From NCBI GenBank assembly GCA_947179485.1, contig OX359250.1, positions 36,548,783 to 36,612,782 of the forward strand: a stretch of 64,000 nt of DNA, read 5' to 3'. The translations under genes and the position numbers were made by a program. Below are positions 25,701-38,115 of the stretch, piece after piece. The DNA is from Allacma fusca. Its lineage: Eukaryota > Arthropoda > Collembola > Symphypleona > Sminthuridae. Position 1 is the stretch's first letter; every line of letters begins with the position of its first letter. Under the pieces are notes generated by a model. The model searched no databases and had not been told where the DNA came from. It saw only the letters and a list, made by a program, of their open reading frames with translations.

Positions 25701-28700
25701 ATGAGTTCCTCGTGCCCAGAAATTGTAGAATTAACCGAAAATGATTATTCTGCAAAACCGGAGATTGAGAGGAAACGTTCAATTGCCCATCAACATTTTA
25801 CATTACTGGAAGGAGAGAATTACTATGAATGTAATTACTGCAAGTAAGTACTTATAATTTTTGTCGTTTTTATAAATATTGTTCGCTTCAAATATCAAAT
25901 CTACTAATATTTTTTCCTCACATTGGAAATCCTACTTAACATTGTATCTACGTCATTTTGAATACTGTGGTCTGGAAAAAATTCCTTGCTTTTCTCTTTG
26001 TATCGGCAATAAAGAATTTAAAAAGTTCGTCCACTGCATTTTTGTTAGTAATTTGTTTTTTAAGAGCAAATTAACATTATAATGTCTATATGTTACTCTG
26101 TTCCAGGAAGAAATTTAAACGCGAGTTGCGTTCTGGTACTGGAAATTTATTAAAGCATCTAAGAGGCAAGCATCCTAACAAGATGCCGCAAAACGCAACC
26201 GATCCTATCATTTCGTCGAAAGGAACTATTCCGAATTGTTTCAGCAAAATGGTATGCGATGATATTAACACTAGCAGTAATATTATGTTCAATGAAAACA
26301 TCACCTTTTAATATACAACATTTCAGACTCAAAAGCTTGCCGACGGAGATCTGGATCATATGCTTGTGGAGTTCATTATTATGACCGATCAGCCGTTTAC
26401 AATAGTCGAGGACGAGTCATTTCTGAACTTAATTCGTCATGTCAAACAGAATTCCGTACAAATTCCGAAACGGGACGCTATGAAGCGAAAAATTGAAGCC
26501 ATGTTTCACATCGAAAAGCAACTAGTTTTGGAAACGCTACAAGTAAAAATTGTCAAACCTATCGTTTGACTAATTTCAAGTTCATTTATCATATTTGATA
26601 AATCCCTTTCTCATAATTTCCATGGTCGTCAGGTGTACAAAACGATTGTTCCCCTTCCTGTTCCCATTCCATGGGTACTTCGTTTAAGTTTTCCCAAACC
26701 CAGACCCGTTTCCGTGATAGTGGGAACAGTATTTAAGGTACTCAGGTTTTTCAGTTAAAAAATATTTACCCGAACCCGGTTGAATTCCCGCACCCAGAAA
26801 TTAAAAATGTTGTGGAACCGTTCCGACAGCTGCTGGTCCCGGTCCCGTTCCCGGGACCAAGTCGTGTTGAACTTATATGTGGTAAAAATTATTATCCGGA
26901 TTTCTGTAAGTATAAGACCCTTCACTGTGCAGATAAAAAGCAGACAATATGGAGGGGCGCTAATCGCACCCATATAGCGAAACGCAGCAGCGTAATAACT
27001 GAGCCATTATTCAGAGAATATGTATAGAGTAGAACAAATATCAAACACGTTAAATGCCATAGTAATGAAGGATACAACAATGAATGGAACATTGATGTTC
27101 CAATAATAAAATTGATTGTTAATGATGGTTTTAAAATGTTAAAATTAAAGATTGATATTTATGATTAATTTCTGGCCCAAATATAATTGTTTGCATATAC
27201 AAGATATATGTAAAATATATGCCAGTATGGAATAATTTCCATTTGTTTGTCGTGAAAAAACTAATAATTCAAACAATCAATTTTTCAAGGGTATAAATTG
27301 CATTAAAAGTATAAACTAATAATAATTATTGTTGCAAATTGGCATTATGGTTGCAAATAATTATTATTGCAAGTTTTCCAAGATCAATTTTGAATGTGTT
27401 TCCAAAGGATGATAAAAGTACCCACTGAATCCCGGGAACAACAGGTATGGGAACATGAACATATTGATAATCTCCGTTCGTGTTCCCACTTCTGTTCCTT
27501 CTCCCTATATTCGGGTCCACTTGAATGTGCTCCTGTTCCCGTACCCAAAACTGGCTGGGAACAAAATGTTTGTTACCGTTTGCATGTACCCGGGTTTTAC
27601 CCGTTGCTGTGCCGACCACCGTTCCATTTCATCTCATTTTCAAATTGTATATGTAATCGCCTAATTATGCAGAAATGTCCTGGGAAAATATCTTTGGTGG
27701 TGGATTGCTGGACCACTAGAAGCGGAAAGTCTTTTCATGGAATTTTGGCTACTTTCGTTGATGCGGACTGGAAATACCAACAGTTGTTGCTAGATTTTGA
27801 TATTATGAAGGGATCACACACGGGGAAAAAATTAGCCGAATCTGTTTTTAAAACACTAACCGAATTTCAAGCTTGTGATAAACTTTTGGCTGTCACTTCT
27901 GACAATGCGTCCAATATGCATACCATGTTTGAAGAACTGGGATTTCTGATAAACCCTGGGGTAAATCCTTGTATATAATAATTATATTTAATTAATTCCT
28001 TGTTCAGAACGTTCCAATGCTCAGTAACGTACCTCATAGTTCGCCTAACCTCGTTTTGAAAATTGTTTATTATGTTATGCAAATAATTCAATTCAATATG
28101 GTGAAATTATTTATTAGCGGAAATTTGGTTTGCAATTTTCATTGTATCTTGTTACGTCAATATTTTTAAAATAATTCACCTGATATAGTTCTTCAGTAAA
28201 TCGTAGAAGCACTCGCTGTTGTTGGATACACCCATAATTTCAATCCATAAGTAATTTCCTTTGTTCTAAATTATAATTTTTGTAGTTTGCTCCCGAATTT
28301 GAATTTAAAGAACATCGCATCCGCTGCCTTGCGCACATTATTAATTTAGCGTGTCAAGCAGCATTAACAGTGCTTAAGAGGACCGAAACAAAAGATATTG
28401 CTGAAGAATATTTGTCTATGTCTGACTCAAGTGACACTGATGAAAATGCTGACGACAAATCTCTGCGCATTGGAAATAAACTTTCACTATATACCAGGGT
28501 AAATATATTCGTTCTTAAGCAGTACTATTTAATAATGATAAATAATCAAAATTTCCGCATGTGTATGCAGAAGCCGAAGTAGAGTAACCCCAAATAAGTG
28601 TAAACTTGCTGTGCGCCAAATTAAATTTAAGCATTTTGGTTCAGCCTGACAACTATTTTGCCCAATGGAAAACCGGCTCTAGCTTATATTTAAACGGGGT

Positions 28701-31182
28701 GGTTTAGATCCAATCGCCAAATTTAATCCTCTTCCATTTGCATTTTAGCTAAAAAGAGCCATTGTCAAAATTCGCAAATCTACTATTCTCGGGGATTCCA
28801 TGGTACACTTTTGCGACACTTTGCAAGTTCCAAAACTTCAGCTCTTAAAGGACATGAACGTTCGTTGGAACTCAACGCTTAAGATGCTACAAAGATGTTT
28901 GCTACTAAGACATGTAAGTAGTTATCTGTTCAGTCATTTGTATAAAACGTAACCAATTATCGTCATTGTGCATGTGTTACAAACGACCGAAATAGTACTT
29001 CCTTTAAAACTAGTGGTACAGGTCTACGGTAAAAACATTCAAACCCCCCATTTTGGAGCAATTTTTTTTCCAGATTTTACAAAGTAAGTACTCTGGCCGC
29101 GAATATTTCAGAAACAAAGTTAACGGAAATGGGTCAAAACGAGAAATGTTTTGAAAAAACGGACAATTTGAAGGTTTTTACTTAATAAAACGGAATTTGA
29201 CATTTGTAGACAATTTCAACAGAATTTAGGCTAGTAAACCTTCAGGACTCTAGGATAAATACGTTAGACAGACCGCAAAACTATAAACCAATATTTGCGA
29301 TCAAAATTTATAAATCAGCTTCATCAAATCGCAGAATAAAAGATACAATTGAAGTAAATAAAATTAAATCGTTCACTGATTCAATGTTTGCCTCAAGTTT
29401 ACATACAAAAAACGTAACACTAAGCTCAATTGGAGTAGAACCAAAATTGTTAACATTAGCCGTGATTTGAGTCGTCACAAAAATATTATTTTCCTCCGTT
29501 GGATTGGTAACAAATTTGACATTTTCCTGAATTAGGTATCAAATTTTATATTTTGCGAAATTTTTAAACTTCGAAAAAATTCTCGCCTTGCCCCACTTCC
29601 TTCCCAACTCTGTATCCAGAGTATTTGAGCCACGCGAATGGGGCGTATTTTGTAAAATACACAAGAAAACTTGCAACAAAATGGGGGATTAAATATTTTC
29701 TACCGTTGCCTCTTTTATGGTCTAGAGCCATAAAAATGATGTAACATCCTGTACCAGATGTGCTTGGACTTCCTAGAAAAAGCAAATTATTATAATGAAT
29801 GGTGCATTTAATCTGACTCCAAGTTGATCAAATTATTGTACCTATTATTACGTATTGCTTCCGTTTCCCCTGTTTCATGTGTGTAACGTCTGCTCTGGAG
29901 TGATTTATTATTAAACAAATCGAACAATAAAAGTGATCCTCATTTGTTTTTAAATGGTTTCAGGCATTAGATGCAACTATGATGAGCGATAAAACTTTAC
30001 GAGATTTAGTTTTGTCTGACGCGGAATGGGAAATAATTGAAGAAATGGTACAGTTCCTAGAGGTATTCATACAACGCCTAATTTGTTCATATAAAAGTTG
30101 ATTTTCACTAAATATTGGCACATATTTACTTGCAGCCTTTCAGTCAAATAACTGATAGAATGTCCAAACAGCATGTTCCCTTAATGTCACTATCAGCCGC
30201 AAGCTACGTTGACCTTTACGATCATTTAGAATCTTATACGGTATAATTTAAAATTATTGCATTAAGTTTGTTTCAAATTACAGCAATATATGTTGGCATT
30301 TTATACTATTTTGTAATAACTAATTCAGGACGAAACAAAATGCCATTCAGCTATTCTTTCTGCAGCAAAAAAAGCGTGCGAAAAATTGAATGATTACTAC
30401 CCAAAATCTGACGGTCTGGTATACGTAGTTGGAATAGGTACATGTCAGGAATATTAATATACACAGCTTGCGAACTTCCAGAACAATGTAATTAATTCTA
30501 AACCTATTGTTGCAGTACTGGATCCCAGGTGTAAACTAGACTGGCACAAGTCTGTGGGTTACAAGAATATGGTACCGAGTTATAAAGCGTAAGGCGTAAA
30601 TGATATTATTATTGTTATAAAAAATTTAATTATTATCAGCATGTAGTAAAATGTTGCGTGTTTATAGCCTTGTGACCAAGTGTTGGCGATCATTCTACAA
30701 ATCAACCGAGGAGTCTCCTAAGGATGATGACGTTGTTCTAGATGTATTTGAGCGGCAAATGAAACGAGCCAAATATGATTCTCGGGATGAACTGGAGAAA
30801 TATCTTTCTGATGGTCCTGTTAAATCAAGTGATCTTCCAAATGGCGTTCTCTCGTGGTGGAAGGTTTAGCACTTCATTATAATCGTTAAAATTAATGCAC
30901 ACTATTTTTATGATTTCCGGTATTTTTCAGGATCACGAAAACATATACCCGAACCTATCAAAAATGGCGCGCGATTTTCTGGGAGTCTCGGCCACGGGCG
31001 TTCCAGTGGAGTGTCTTTTTTGTATGGGAACGGATTTGCTCACTCCAAAACGTCTGTCAATGTTATCAGACACTATTCGTACTTGTCTTTGCCTCAAGGG
31101 TTGGTTGAAATTTAAGAAACGTGAGGATTATCTCAAGCTGAGAGCTACAGCGGTAGTGCAACGAATACTTGGGGAGGCGTAA
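25701..31182 (+). CDS. hAT family transposase with BED zinc finger, 12 exons
   Basis: Twelve exons join in frame to 674 residues: 25701-25843, 26107-26251, 26327-26542, 27673-27960, 28286-28498, 28749-28913, 29964-30062, 30136-30240, 30329-30437, 30516-30588, 30647-30863 and 30931-31182. The N-terminal BED finger uses C44, C47, H65 and H70. The RNase-H-like core shows DCWTT (D179), SDNASNM (D245), the CLAH motif (from C278) and RWNST (R374-W375). The C-terminal hAT dimerisation region includes YPNLSKMARDFLGVSATGVP in exon 12. It catalyses cut-and-paste transposition in the nucleus. No stop or frameshift was found across any exon, so it is probably functional. A poly(A) hexamer lies at 31221-31226. 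The number of introns is high for a DNA transposon. Confidence 0.9.
26620..27620. repeat. nested gttccc-rich repeat in transposase intron 3
   Basis: The third intron (26543-27672) is far longer than most others in the gene, and its interior is dominated by gttcccgttcc/gggaac motifs in both orientations, dense near both edges. This looks like a second element nested in the first. The sequence tggtcg near 26630 and cgacca near 27620 may be its ends, but I could not fix termini or a target duplication. Confidence 0.5.
28914..29963. other. long sixth intron of the transposase gene
   Basis: A 1.05-kb intron, again longer than its neighbours. The short inverted motifs ggtacagg (about 29014) and cctgtacc (about 29750) suggest a further nested insertion, but without a target duplication this stays unproven. 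Confidence 0.3.
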
Positions 31183-31369
31183 TAATAGCTGCAACAATCA
31201 ATTTGTTTGTACTTATATAGAATAAATGTGACCACTTCACTATAACTTAACGAAAAATTATTGTATTATTAAAGTAGTCACCAAAACTTGTTCCGTAAAA
31301 TTTAATTTTCGTTGTGTCACAGAAATTATTGCACTAAGTTAAAAAATTACTTGAGTTGTACTTGCAATT

Positions 31370-31405
31370 CAAGTTCGGGTTCAAGTTCGGGTTCAAGTTC
31401 GGGTT
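31370..31405 (+). repeat. right subterminal repeats of hAT element
   Basis: Three consecutive copies of caagttcgggtt, in the same orientation as those near the left end, followed by scattered caagt motifs up to the right terminus. Confidence 0.75.
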
Positions 31406-31608
31406 ACACAATTTCGGAATCGAATTGCAGGTAATATTTCAAGTTCAGGTACGTCAAAATATACTTGGTTAAAATTACTTGAATGATCAAGTACTCTCGA
31501 AGATTCAAAATACCAAGTTCGTGTCCATGCAAATTTATACTTGCTAGTTCAAGTGCAGGTCAAGTTCAAGTTCGGATCCTGAACTTACTTGACCCGAACG
31601 CAGCTCTG

Positions 31609-31616
31609 AATATAAA
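31609..31616. repeat. target-site duplication of hAT element, right copy
   Basis: aatataaa, identical to 25205-25212. Confidence 0.9.
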
Positions 31617-32358
31617 CAACTTGAACAATTATTATTATATCAATCAGTTTTAAAATTTATCAGGAGGCTCGCAACAACAACAACAGTTGATTTAATTGGT
31701 TTTTTAAATGAGTATACTTAGTAAATCGCTATTATAAATTGTAACGATCAGCTACAGAAACACATTTGCTAGTAAGGAGTTATAATTTGGAGAATTAAGT
31801 TGCCAGGGCTCATTACCATCAAATATTTTTAGTATTTTTAAATTTGAATAATTGTTCTAACTACAAAGTTCTGTTTTGAATGCACAGCACAAAAATAATG
31901 GGAAACATAAATTACACGAAAGTAAATCCTTTCAATTTTGCTGTCATATTATCCCAATCCATGCAATATAAAGCAATGTCAATAAATACCAATGTTGTGT
32001 CTCATTTCAGTAAAGGGGTTCAGTAAGATGGACTATTATTAATACAATATGCGGTGAATGGTAAAAAACTGGAACAACTATAATTTGACATGAATGAGTT
32101 ACAAAGTATTCAACACAGGTAATATACCTGCCTCTCTGCGGGCAATGTTAGTTATCCCGGGCATGTAGCTTTCAGCAGCAGCAAGGTATTCGCACGTCAA
32201 GGTATAGTCCAGAAATTCCAGAATTATCCGTACAATTAGTGACAAATGACCACGTGAGGCTTTCAAATTTACTATCTAACTCACAATTTGAATCCATTTG
32301 AAATCCTGCCATATCCTTTAGTTACTGCCCCTTGCATGTAATTCAAAATCAAGATAAG

Positions 32359-33942
32359 ATGAACAACTTGCGGATCACACTCACGGCGCTTGTATTACTC
32401 AATTGTACTTATAAATACTGGTGTCTGATTAAACACTGTGACCCAGATACGGACGAGAAGAGGGAAAAAATGCTAGAAGCAGGGGATTATGGTAACTTAA
32501 AAAAATACCTCCAGGCCGATACTACCACGAATGGTCGCATTGGATTCATAATGTTTGCCAACTGGCAAGACCAGCTCCTTCACATTGAAGCCCCTAAACA
32601 TATCTTGGGTGACTGTTTGTGGAAGATGAAACCCGAGGGGAAGAACGACAAGGAGGCCAATGAGTTCAACGATAAGGGATACGTGGGAAAGCATCTTTAT
32701 GCGGGTGCCTTAATGAAAAATTTTTACCTGCGAACCATCTCCTGCGAGACGGACCATTGTGTCCAGTACTACAACGTCGTGTCAAGACCTATAACAAAAC
32801 CGGACTTTCCCGTCCAAGTCTACGTGACCTACGACGTTGATGTATATTGCAATTTGGATTTAATGGATACGCACAGTAGGGACCTATTCAAGCCCCCATT
32901 TCAGTTTATATGGACAGGACCGAAAGATTGTAAGGAGGAAAATTGGGATACAGCAAGTTGCAAAAAGTACGTACACTCGCCAATTGATGAGGACAAATGC
33001 GCCAGTCACGCAGGTTGTGATGTCCAAGTCGAGACAACTGGGCCCTATAAAAAAACAAAGGTTACTCAATTATTCCAGAATTTATTTTTTCCTCACAAAT
33101 GATCACATACAATGAATGAGTTACAGCTCTAGGCTTCGCGGTATCTTCTAGGGGGTTGTTTCCCATACATTTATATGACAGCAAATAGGAATACCATTCC
33201 TTAGAAATTCCCACGAAGTCATAGGAAACAAGGGGAAGAATTCAGAAAATTATTGTTAAAAATTGCAAGTAAACATCTGAGAAATTTCGAAAATTCCAAA
33301 GGGATCCAATCTGGGATATTTTTAAAGATCTCTTCACTTCCCAACCTTAAAATTTTGCTAATTTTGCATTTTACTCCCAGAGGAAAAGTCGTCTTTTTAT
33401 AGAGAACATTTAAATGGGGTATGAGAAAAGGCTACCTCAATGTTTTGCAGATTAGAATCACCGGGAAAACTATCGGTGGGGAAAAAAGTCAAATCAAGTC
33501 AGTGTTACAAATTAAAGACGCTGCCATGGAACATAATGGGAAATGGAGGTGCATTGTTGTGGATGCCAACGGAGTCTCTTCCGATCCTGGACTTAAAGAT
33601 CACAAATCCTTTGAAGATCAGGGCATCATCCACAGAGGGACCATCCAGATTCACGTGAAAACTATTTGGTTTGCAATTGGAGTTCCTCTGGCAATCATAT
33701 GTGGAGTAATTATCATGTCATTGCTTTGCATCCTCTTGTGCAAGCAATGTACGGACTTTGATGTTACCCCGGATCAAGATCCTGCAGAAGGTGCTATTGA
33801 AAATGATTTGCCAAGAGTGGAGAATACTAAGACTGTGAAGTCCTTGGCTGTAACAGCTGCGCCAACTGTCGCCCCCGGAGGCCTAGCCACAGCAAGCATT
33901 GCAAATGTTAAACCAGGTACAATTGTTGCCTTTTTACCCTAA
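32359..33942 (+). CDS. single-pass membrane protein with Ig-like domain, paralogue B
   Basis: Two exons, 32359-33060 and 33451-33942, join in frame to 397 residues. The intron falls at the same position and phase as in paralogue A (after the TK residues). The layout is the same: signal peptide (about 1-22), LIKHCDP start of the mature protein, NGR-containing N-terminal region, PDFPVQVY, Ig-like part with C164, W185 (IWTGPKDCKE) and C268 in an HNGKWRC context, a transmembrane helix (about 306-329) and the juxtamembrane LLCKQCTDFD. The cytoplasmic tails of A and B differ, B being Ala/Thr/Val-rich. I do not recognise the family. The first ATG giving a signal peptide was chosen as start. A donor-like gtacaa at about 33917 leaves open a longer spliced tail. 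Confidence 0.75.
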
Positions 33943-35574
33943 GCCCATTTTTTGTGTCTGTCCTTCTCAGATCGAAGGTGGTAATTTCTCTTCGCACGTC
34001 TATATTTACAGGGAACGAATAAAATAATCACGCCAGGTGGCAGTGCGCGGGAGTTTTGCAGAACCAGCACGGACGGTTACTCCATCTGTGTCCTCTGCGT
34101 GGGATTTGATTTGATACACCGTATAATTACCTATACAACTTCTTTTTAGTTGCTATAAGTATAATTGAATTAAATATTTTAAGCATCGTCGTCGAAACGT
34201 TCCCGATGACTTTACCAGTTCTCCCTGTAACCTTTTTCTCAGTGGTTTATATGTAAGCAGCTACATATGATATGATAGTCTTTTATAAATTCTTACCAAA
34301 TTCCATCTCTATCTCCTCAATTGATGGTCCACGTCCACACTGCCTTGAATATGGAACTGTATTACTTTTTCCAATTTTGCCTCCTCCGCCTTTGGAAGTC
34401 CTCCTCCATAAATATCCAAGCCAGAAGTCATTAGTCCTCTGAGATATTTTTGGCCACCTCTCAGCTACACCAATATTTGTATCCAAGCCCCTATATAACC
34501 GCAAATCTATGTTGCACTCTTACTATAAAGTGGTTGAAATTTGATGAACGTATACATATGACATGTATTTATTGTGCCAAGACAATTGTCACATACTTAT
34601 ACACAGAAATTTTGCAAAGCTTTAGTTCCTTTAGGATGTGGGTCTGACTCAACCAGGACTTCTATATTTTGTTTGAATAAAATCAAAGCTTTCTTCAATT
34701 TCCTGTCCTGACTCTGTACCTGTCACACAAATATTTAGCCAGTCACTCATTCTCAGTATGGATTTTGATCGTACCTAATCTACCATCCATTTCGTCCCAG
34801 TACTTTGATACCAAAGTGTACGCTTGTCTTTAAAAATCCACTCTACGATTTAAAAAGGGATGCCTGCCCTTTTGTATCCTGGGGATAAAAAGATTCCGTG
34901 GAGGATTATTATTCCCGTACTATTTTCCATATCAATAGATCGTAGCCTGTTGAATTGAAACTGCTATTGTAATTGTCGTGGTATCTGGTTGTCTGTCGCC
35001 GCGATAATTGGCGAACCGAACACCATCAAATTTTGTGTAGGAATAAATTAGGTAAAAAGTAAAACCCTCTAGTTTTGAAGGAGATCGAGTCATCCATTTG
35101 GCCTCACAATTGGATGATCACGACCTCACTCGCAAAATTAAAGTAGTTCACATATAAACACATGAAATACATATGTGTCGAATGTTGTTTGCTTGCGCCA
35201 TCTCTAATGTTGCTTACATTAAATTGTCTCTCATATCGACCGGTAGATGTGGCACGAAACTTGCACAAGCGCAATTTGAATATGAGTGTTAACGTTTTTT
35301 CAAAATTTGTGTACGCGTACTGCTCACGATTATTTTACGGAATTTTAATTATTCGTTAGAACACTATAGTATCTACAGTGCAAAAGAATTTACATGTATG
35401 TACGTTAGTCAGCTTACAATTAGTATGCTGTTTGTGAGTGTGATTCCACACACTCACCTCAAAGTAATCACTCGGGCACTACACACTAAATTTTAAACGG
35501 GATTTACCATAGGGATTTCGAAGTCTCACATACACCTGGCCTACCTTGTAAAATTTCCAATTTTTCAGAAGAGA
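33943..35574. other. no gene seen
   Basis: A 1.6-kb interval after paralogue B. Short open frames on both strands lack recognisable features and convincing splice partners. Confidence 0.45.
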
Positions 35575-36173
35575 GCACATTGAATAGAAATTCCGATTTG
35601 AATCGACATTCTGATTTGCATCGAAATTCAGATTTGAATCAAAATACAGGTTTGAATCAAAATACAGGTTTGAATCGAAATGCAGGTTTGAATCGAAATA
35701 CAGATTTGAATCGAAATTCAGATTTGAATCGAAATTCAGATTTGAATCGAAATTCAGATTTGAATCGAAATTCAAATTTGAATCGAAATTCAGGTTTGAA
35801 TCGAAATTCAGATTTGAATCGACATTCAGATTTGAATCAAAACACAGGTTTGAATCAAAATACAGGTTTGAATCGAAATGCAGGTTTGAATCGAAATACA
35901 GATATGAATCGAAATTCAGATTTGAATCGAAATTCAGATTTGAATCGAAATTCAGATTTGAATCAAAATACAGGTTTGAATCAAAATACAGGTTTGAATC
36001 GAAATGCAGGTTTGAATCGAAATACAGATTTGAATCGAAATTCAGATTTGAATCAAAATTTAGATTTAAATCGAAATTCAGATTTGAATCGACATTCAAA
36101 TTTGAATCGACATTCAAATTTGAATCGAAATTCATATTTGAATCGAAATTCAGATTTGAATCGAATTACAGGT
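35575..36173. repeat. 18-bp minisatellite with higher-order repeats
   Basis: The unit gatttgaatcgaaattca is repeated about 33 times. Variant units (aatacaggtttgaatcaa, aatgcaggtttgaatcga) recur in the same order beginning near 35638, 35836 and 35962, that is 11 and then 7 units apart, so blocks of several units were duplicated. Since 18 is divisible by three, both strands carry long open frames (about 210 residues of N-x-D/G-L-N repeats). I regard them as artefacts. Confidence 0.9.
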
Positions 36174-37285
36174 TTAATCGATAACTGTCGCATGAACTCG
36201 CCCATGCGTTAATTTGAATAATATTGTAAACGTTTTTCAAATTTAGGGAATACGTACTCATTATAATTAGACGCGGGAATTTTAAATTATTTTTTAAAAT
36301 TATAATAAGCTCATTGGTATATGTATATGCATATACCTTTTAAAGTATTTGTAGGAGAACCGGAGAACGGATACCTCTCTCTATAAGGGATACCCTTATT
36401 AGGGATTGTTATTTTAAGAACCGAGTCCCGATTCCCATTGAGAATCCCTTATATTGCGAGAGTTGACTGTAAAGGTACCAGCAATTAGCTAGTGCTGTTA
36501 CATCCTATGGAGGCGCTTCGCCCCTTAGTGACTCACGTAGTACCGTAGTGAGTAGTGCTGACCACAGATAATTTTGTTACGTACACGACACAAAGTCGTT
36601 GCATATCGAAGTGCCCCTCAAAATACCAGCAAGTACTTATCAGACGCCGAAGGTTTCCTGACAAGAACATTAATTTTAGTGGACGTTATATCGGTGAGAT
36701 AACGTTTTTTCTTTCACTTCAAAATTCATTGTAGAAATAATAAGAGTGGATAGTTTTGTGGAACGTTTTAGTGGAATTTACAATAGGACTCGTGTAAATG
36801 ACCTCCTCGTAAGTGCACTATTTGCTATTTTTGCATAAACGCAAAGTAGCTTACGGTGTGCGGCTTGGGTTTGGAGTTTACGAAGTTCTTTTGGAAGATC
36901 AGCTTTAGCAAGGTCGTTCCTGTACGGGGACATGTGTCTGTAAATGAGCCATTCGACCAATAGGCCACCAGAAGATCAATATTAATATTATTTGTAAGTA
37001 AGTACATTCATATTTATAATAAAAAACTAAATATAATGTTTTATTTTTATATTATTATTTTAAATATTTATTTTGTTGAGCAAGTATTTGTTATAAGGGC
37101 TACGGGGGACCGTTATATATTGTTGATGCGATATCGTGTAATTCTTATGGTGGATAATTATATACACTTTTGTGGCATTTCTTCTTGGCGACGTTATTTA
37201 ACCTTATGGGAAGGAATGTAATTTAATTAATTATCAATATTCAGCTGGTGTAAACTGATAATTTATATTTGTAATGTAAATTATA
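36174..37285. other. no gene seen
   Basis: A+T-rich DNA with a block around 36355-36460 of short direct and inverted copies of aaggga/tcccttat. It has no recognisable exon. An acceptor (aaattatag) ends at 37285, so a non-coding exon of the next gene may lie here. Confidence 0.4.
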
Positions 37286-37291
37286 GTTGCG

Positions 37292-38115
37292 ATGATGATG
37301 GTCCAAACAATGAGCAGTGTAAATGATCATTATATGGATTCAGCTGACAGAAGTTACCCGTCGACATCGAGGAATGAGTCTGGTGAAGGAACTCCGCATC
37401 CGAGCAAGCGAAAGCGGTATGAATATGAATCCATGGACACACCATGTCGACCCAGATCTACGACTAGTGCAAGGGATTCAAAAATAAATTTAGAGGGTAA
37501 TTTTTTATGTATGGGGATCTTTGGATCAGACATTAACGGTTGTAACAATTGTTTGGGTTATGAAGTTTGTTGGGATTGCTATAAAAATATTTCAGATGTG
37601 TGGGTTTGAGAGAACTTGTGTATACAATTTTGAATTGGGTAGATGACTGGATTATTGAAGAACGCAGTCAGATTAATCCCGTGGCACTGCCGGAGAATGT
37701 GGTGGAATTGTTCCGAAGACCCCATGTGTTCCCTAAAGACTCCTACCACGAGCTGTTGAAGGCTAACGGTGTGTCTCCGAAATTTTATTTCAAAACATCC
37801 AGCAATACTGCTGCATTTTCAAAGGACTCAGAAATCACTCCGGATGTGATTGCGCGGAGGTTACAAAAGAAGGCGAAGAGATCTTCGATTGATGAGCAAC
37901 TGCAAAGTGTGGAACGCACCGTTGAGGATTTACCTGATTTCCCAGCTGAGTTAATGAGGGAGAAAGGGAAGGGTTCGTCGATATTTGTTAGATCCGATGG
38001 AACATATGTGGTTGATGTGAAAGGTCATCATATTGAGTTCGCTCAAGTGGGTGTCAATTTACAACAGCTAAGGAGTTCCTGTGAAAATGTCAGTGAGAGC
38101 AGCATTTTTCCATAA
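37292..38115 (+). CDS. unrecognised protein with basic N-terminus
   Basis: I do not recognise this gene. A first coding exon starts at ATG 37292 and contains a Ser/Thr-rich region with a basic cluster (PSKRKRYEYE) that could be a nuclear localisation signal. It ends at a donor near 37496 (phase 1). The second exon carries about 155 residues with WIIEERSQINPVALPENVVE and FRRPHVFPKDSYHELLKANG, then a Lys/Arg-rich helix-like segment, and stops at 38115. The good-looking acceptor at 37595 is in the wrong phase for that donor; the weaker acceptor at 37642 restores the frame and gives about 226 residues. An alternative is an unseen small exon or a donor at about 37416. Hydrophilic, no signal peptide or membrane segment. 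Confidence 0.55.

Larger units (their letters stand above)
25213..31608 (+). mobile_element. complete autonomous-looking hAT transposon, 6.4 kb
   Basis: The left terminus cagagctgcgctc (25213) is matched in inverted orientation by the right terminus gaacgcagctctg (ending 31608), with one mismatch. The perfect 8-bp duplication aatataaa flanks both ends. Both subterminal regions carry repeats of caagttcgggt (25252-25284 and 31370-31405), a pattern used in hAT elements for transposase binding. The interior encodes an uninterrupted, spliced BED-finger hAT transposase. The intact ends, intact duplication and open reading frame together suggest recent insertion. The element lies between two paralogous Ig-like genes without interrupting either. 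Confidence 0.93.

Noticed and set aside
29010-29760. Inverted ggtacagg/cctgtacc motifs in transposase intron 6 as a nested transposon
   Set aside because: Only 8-9 bp match and no target duplication flanks them; too weak to call an element.
35479-36212. 210-220-residue Asn/Asp/Leu repeat proteins on both strands
   Set aside because: They are translations of the 18-bp minisatellite and appear on both strands equally.
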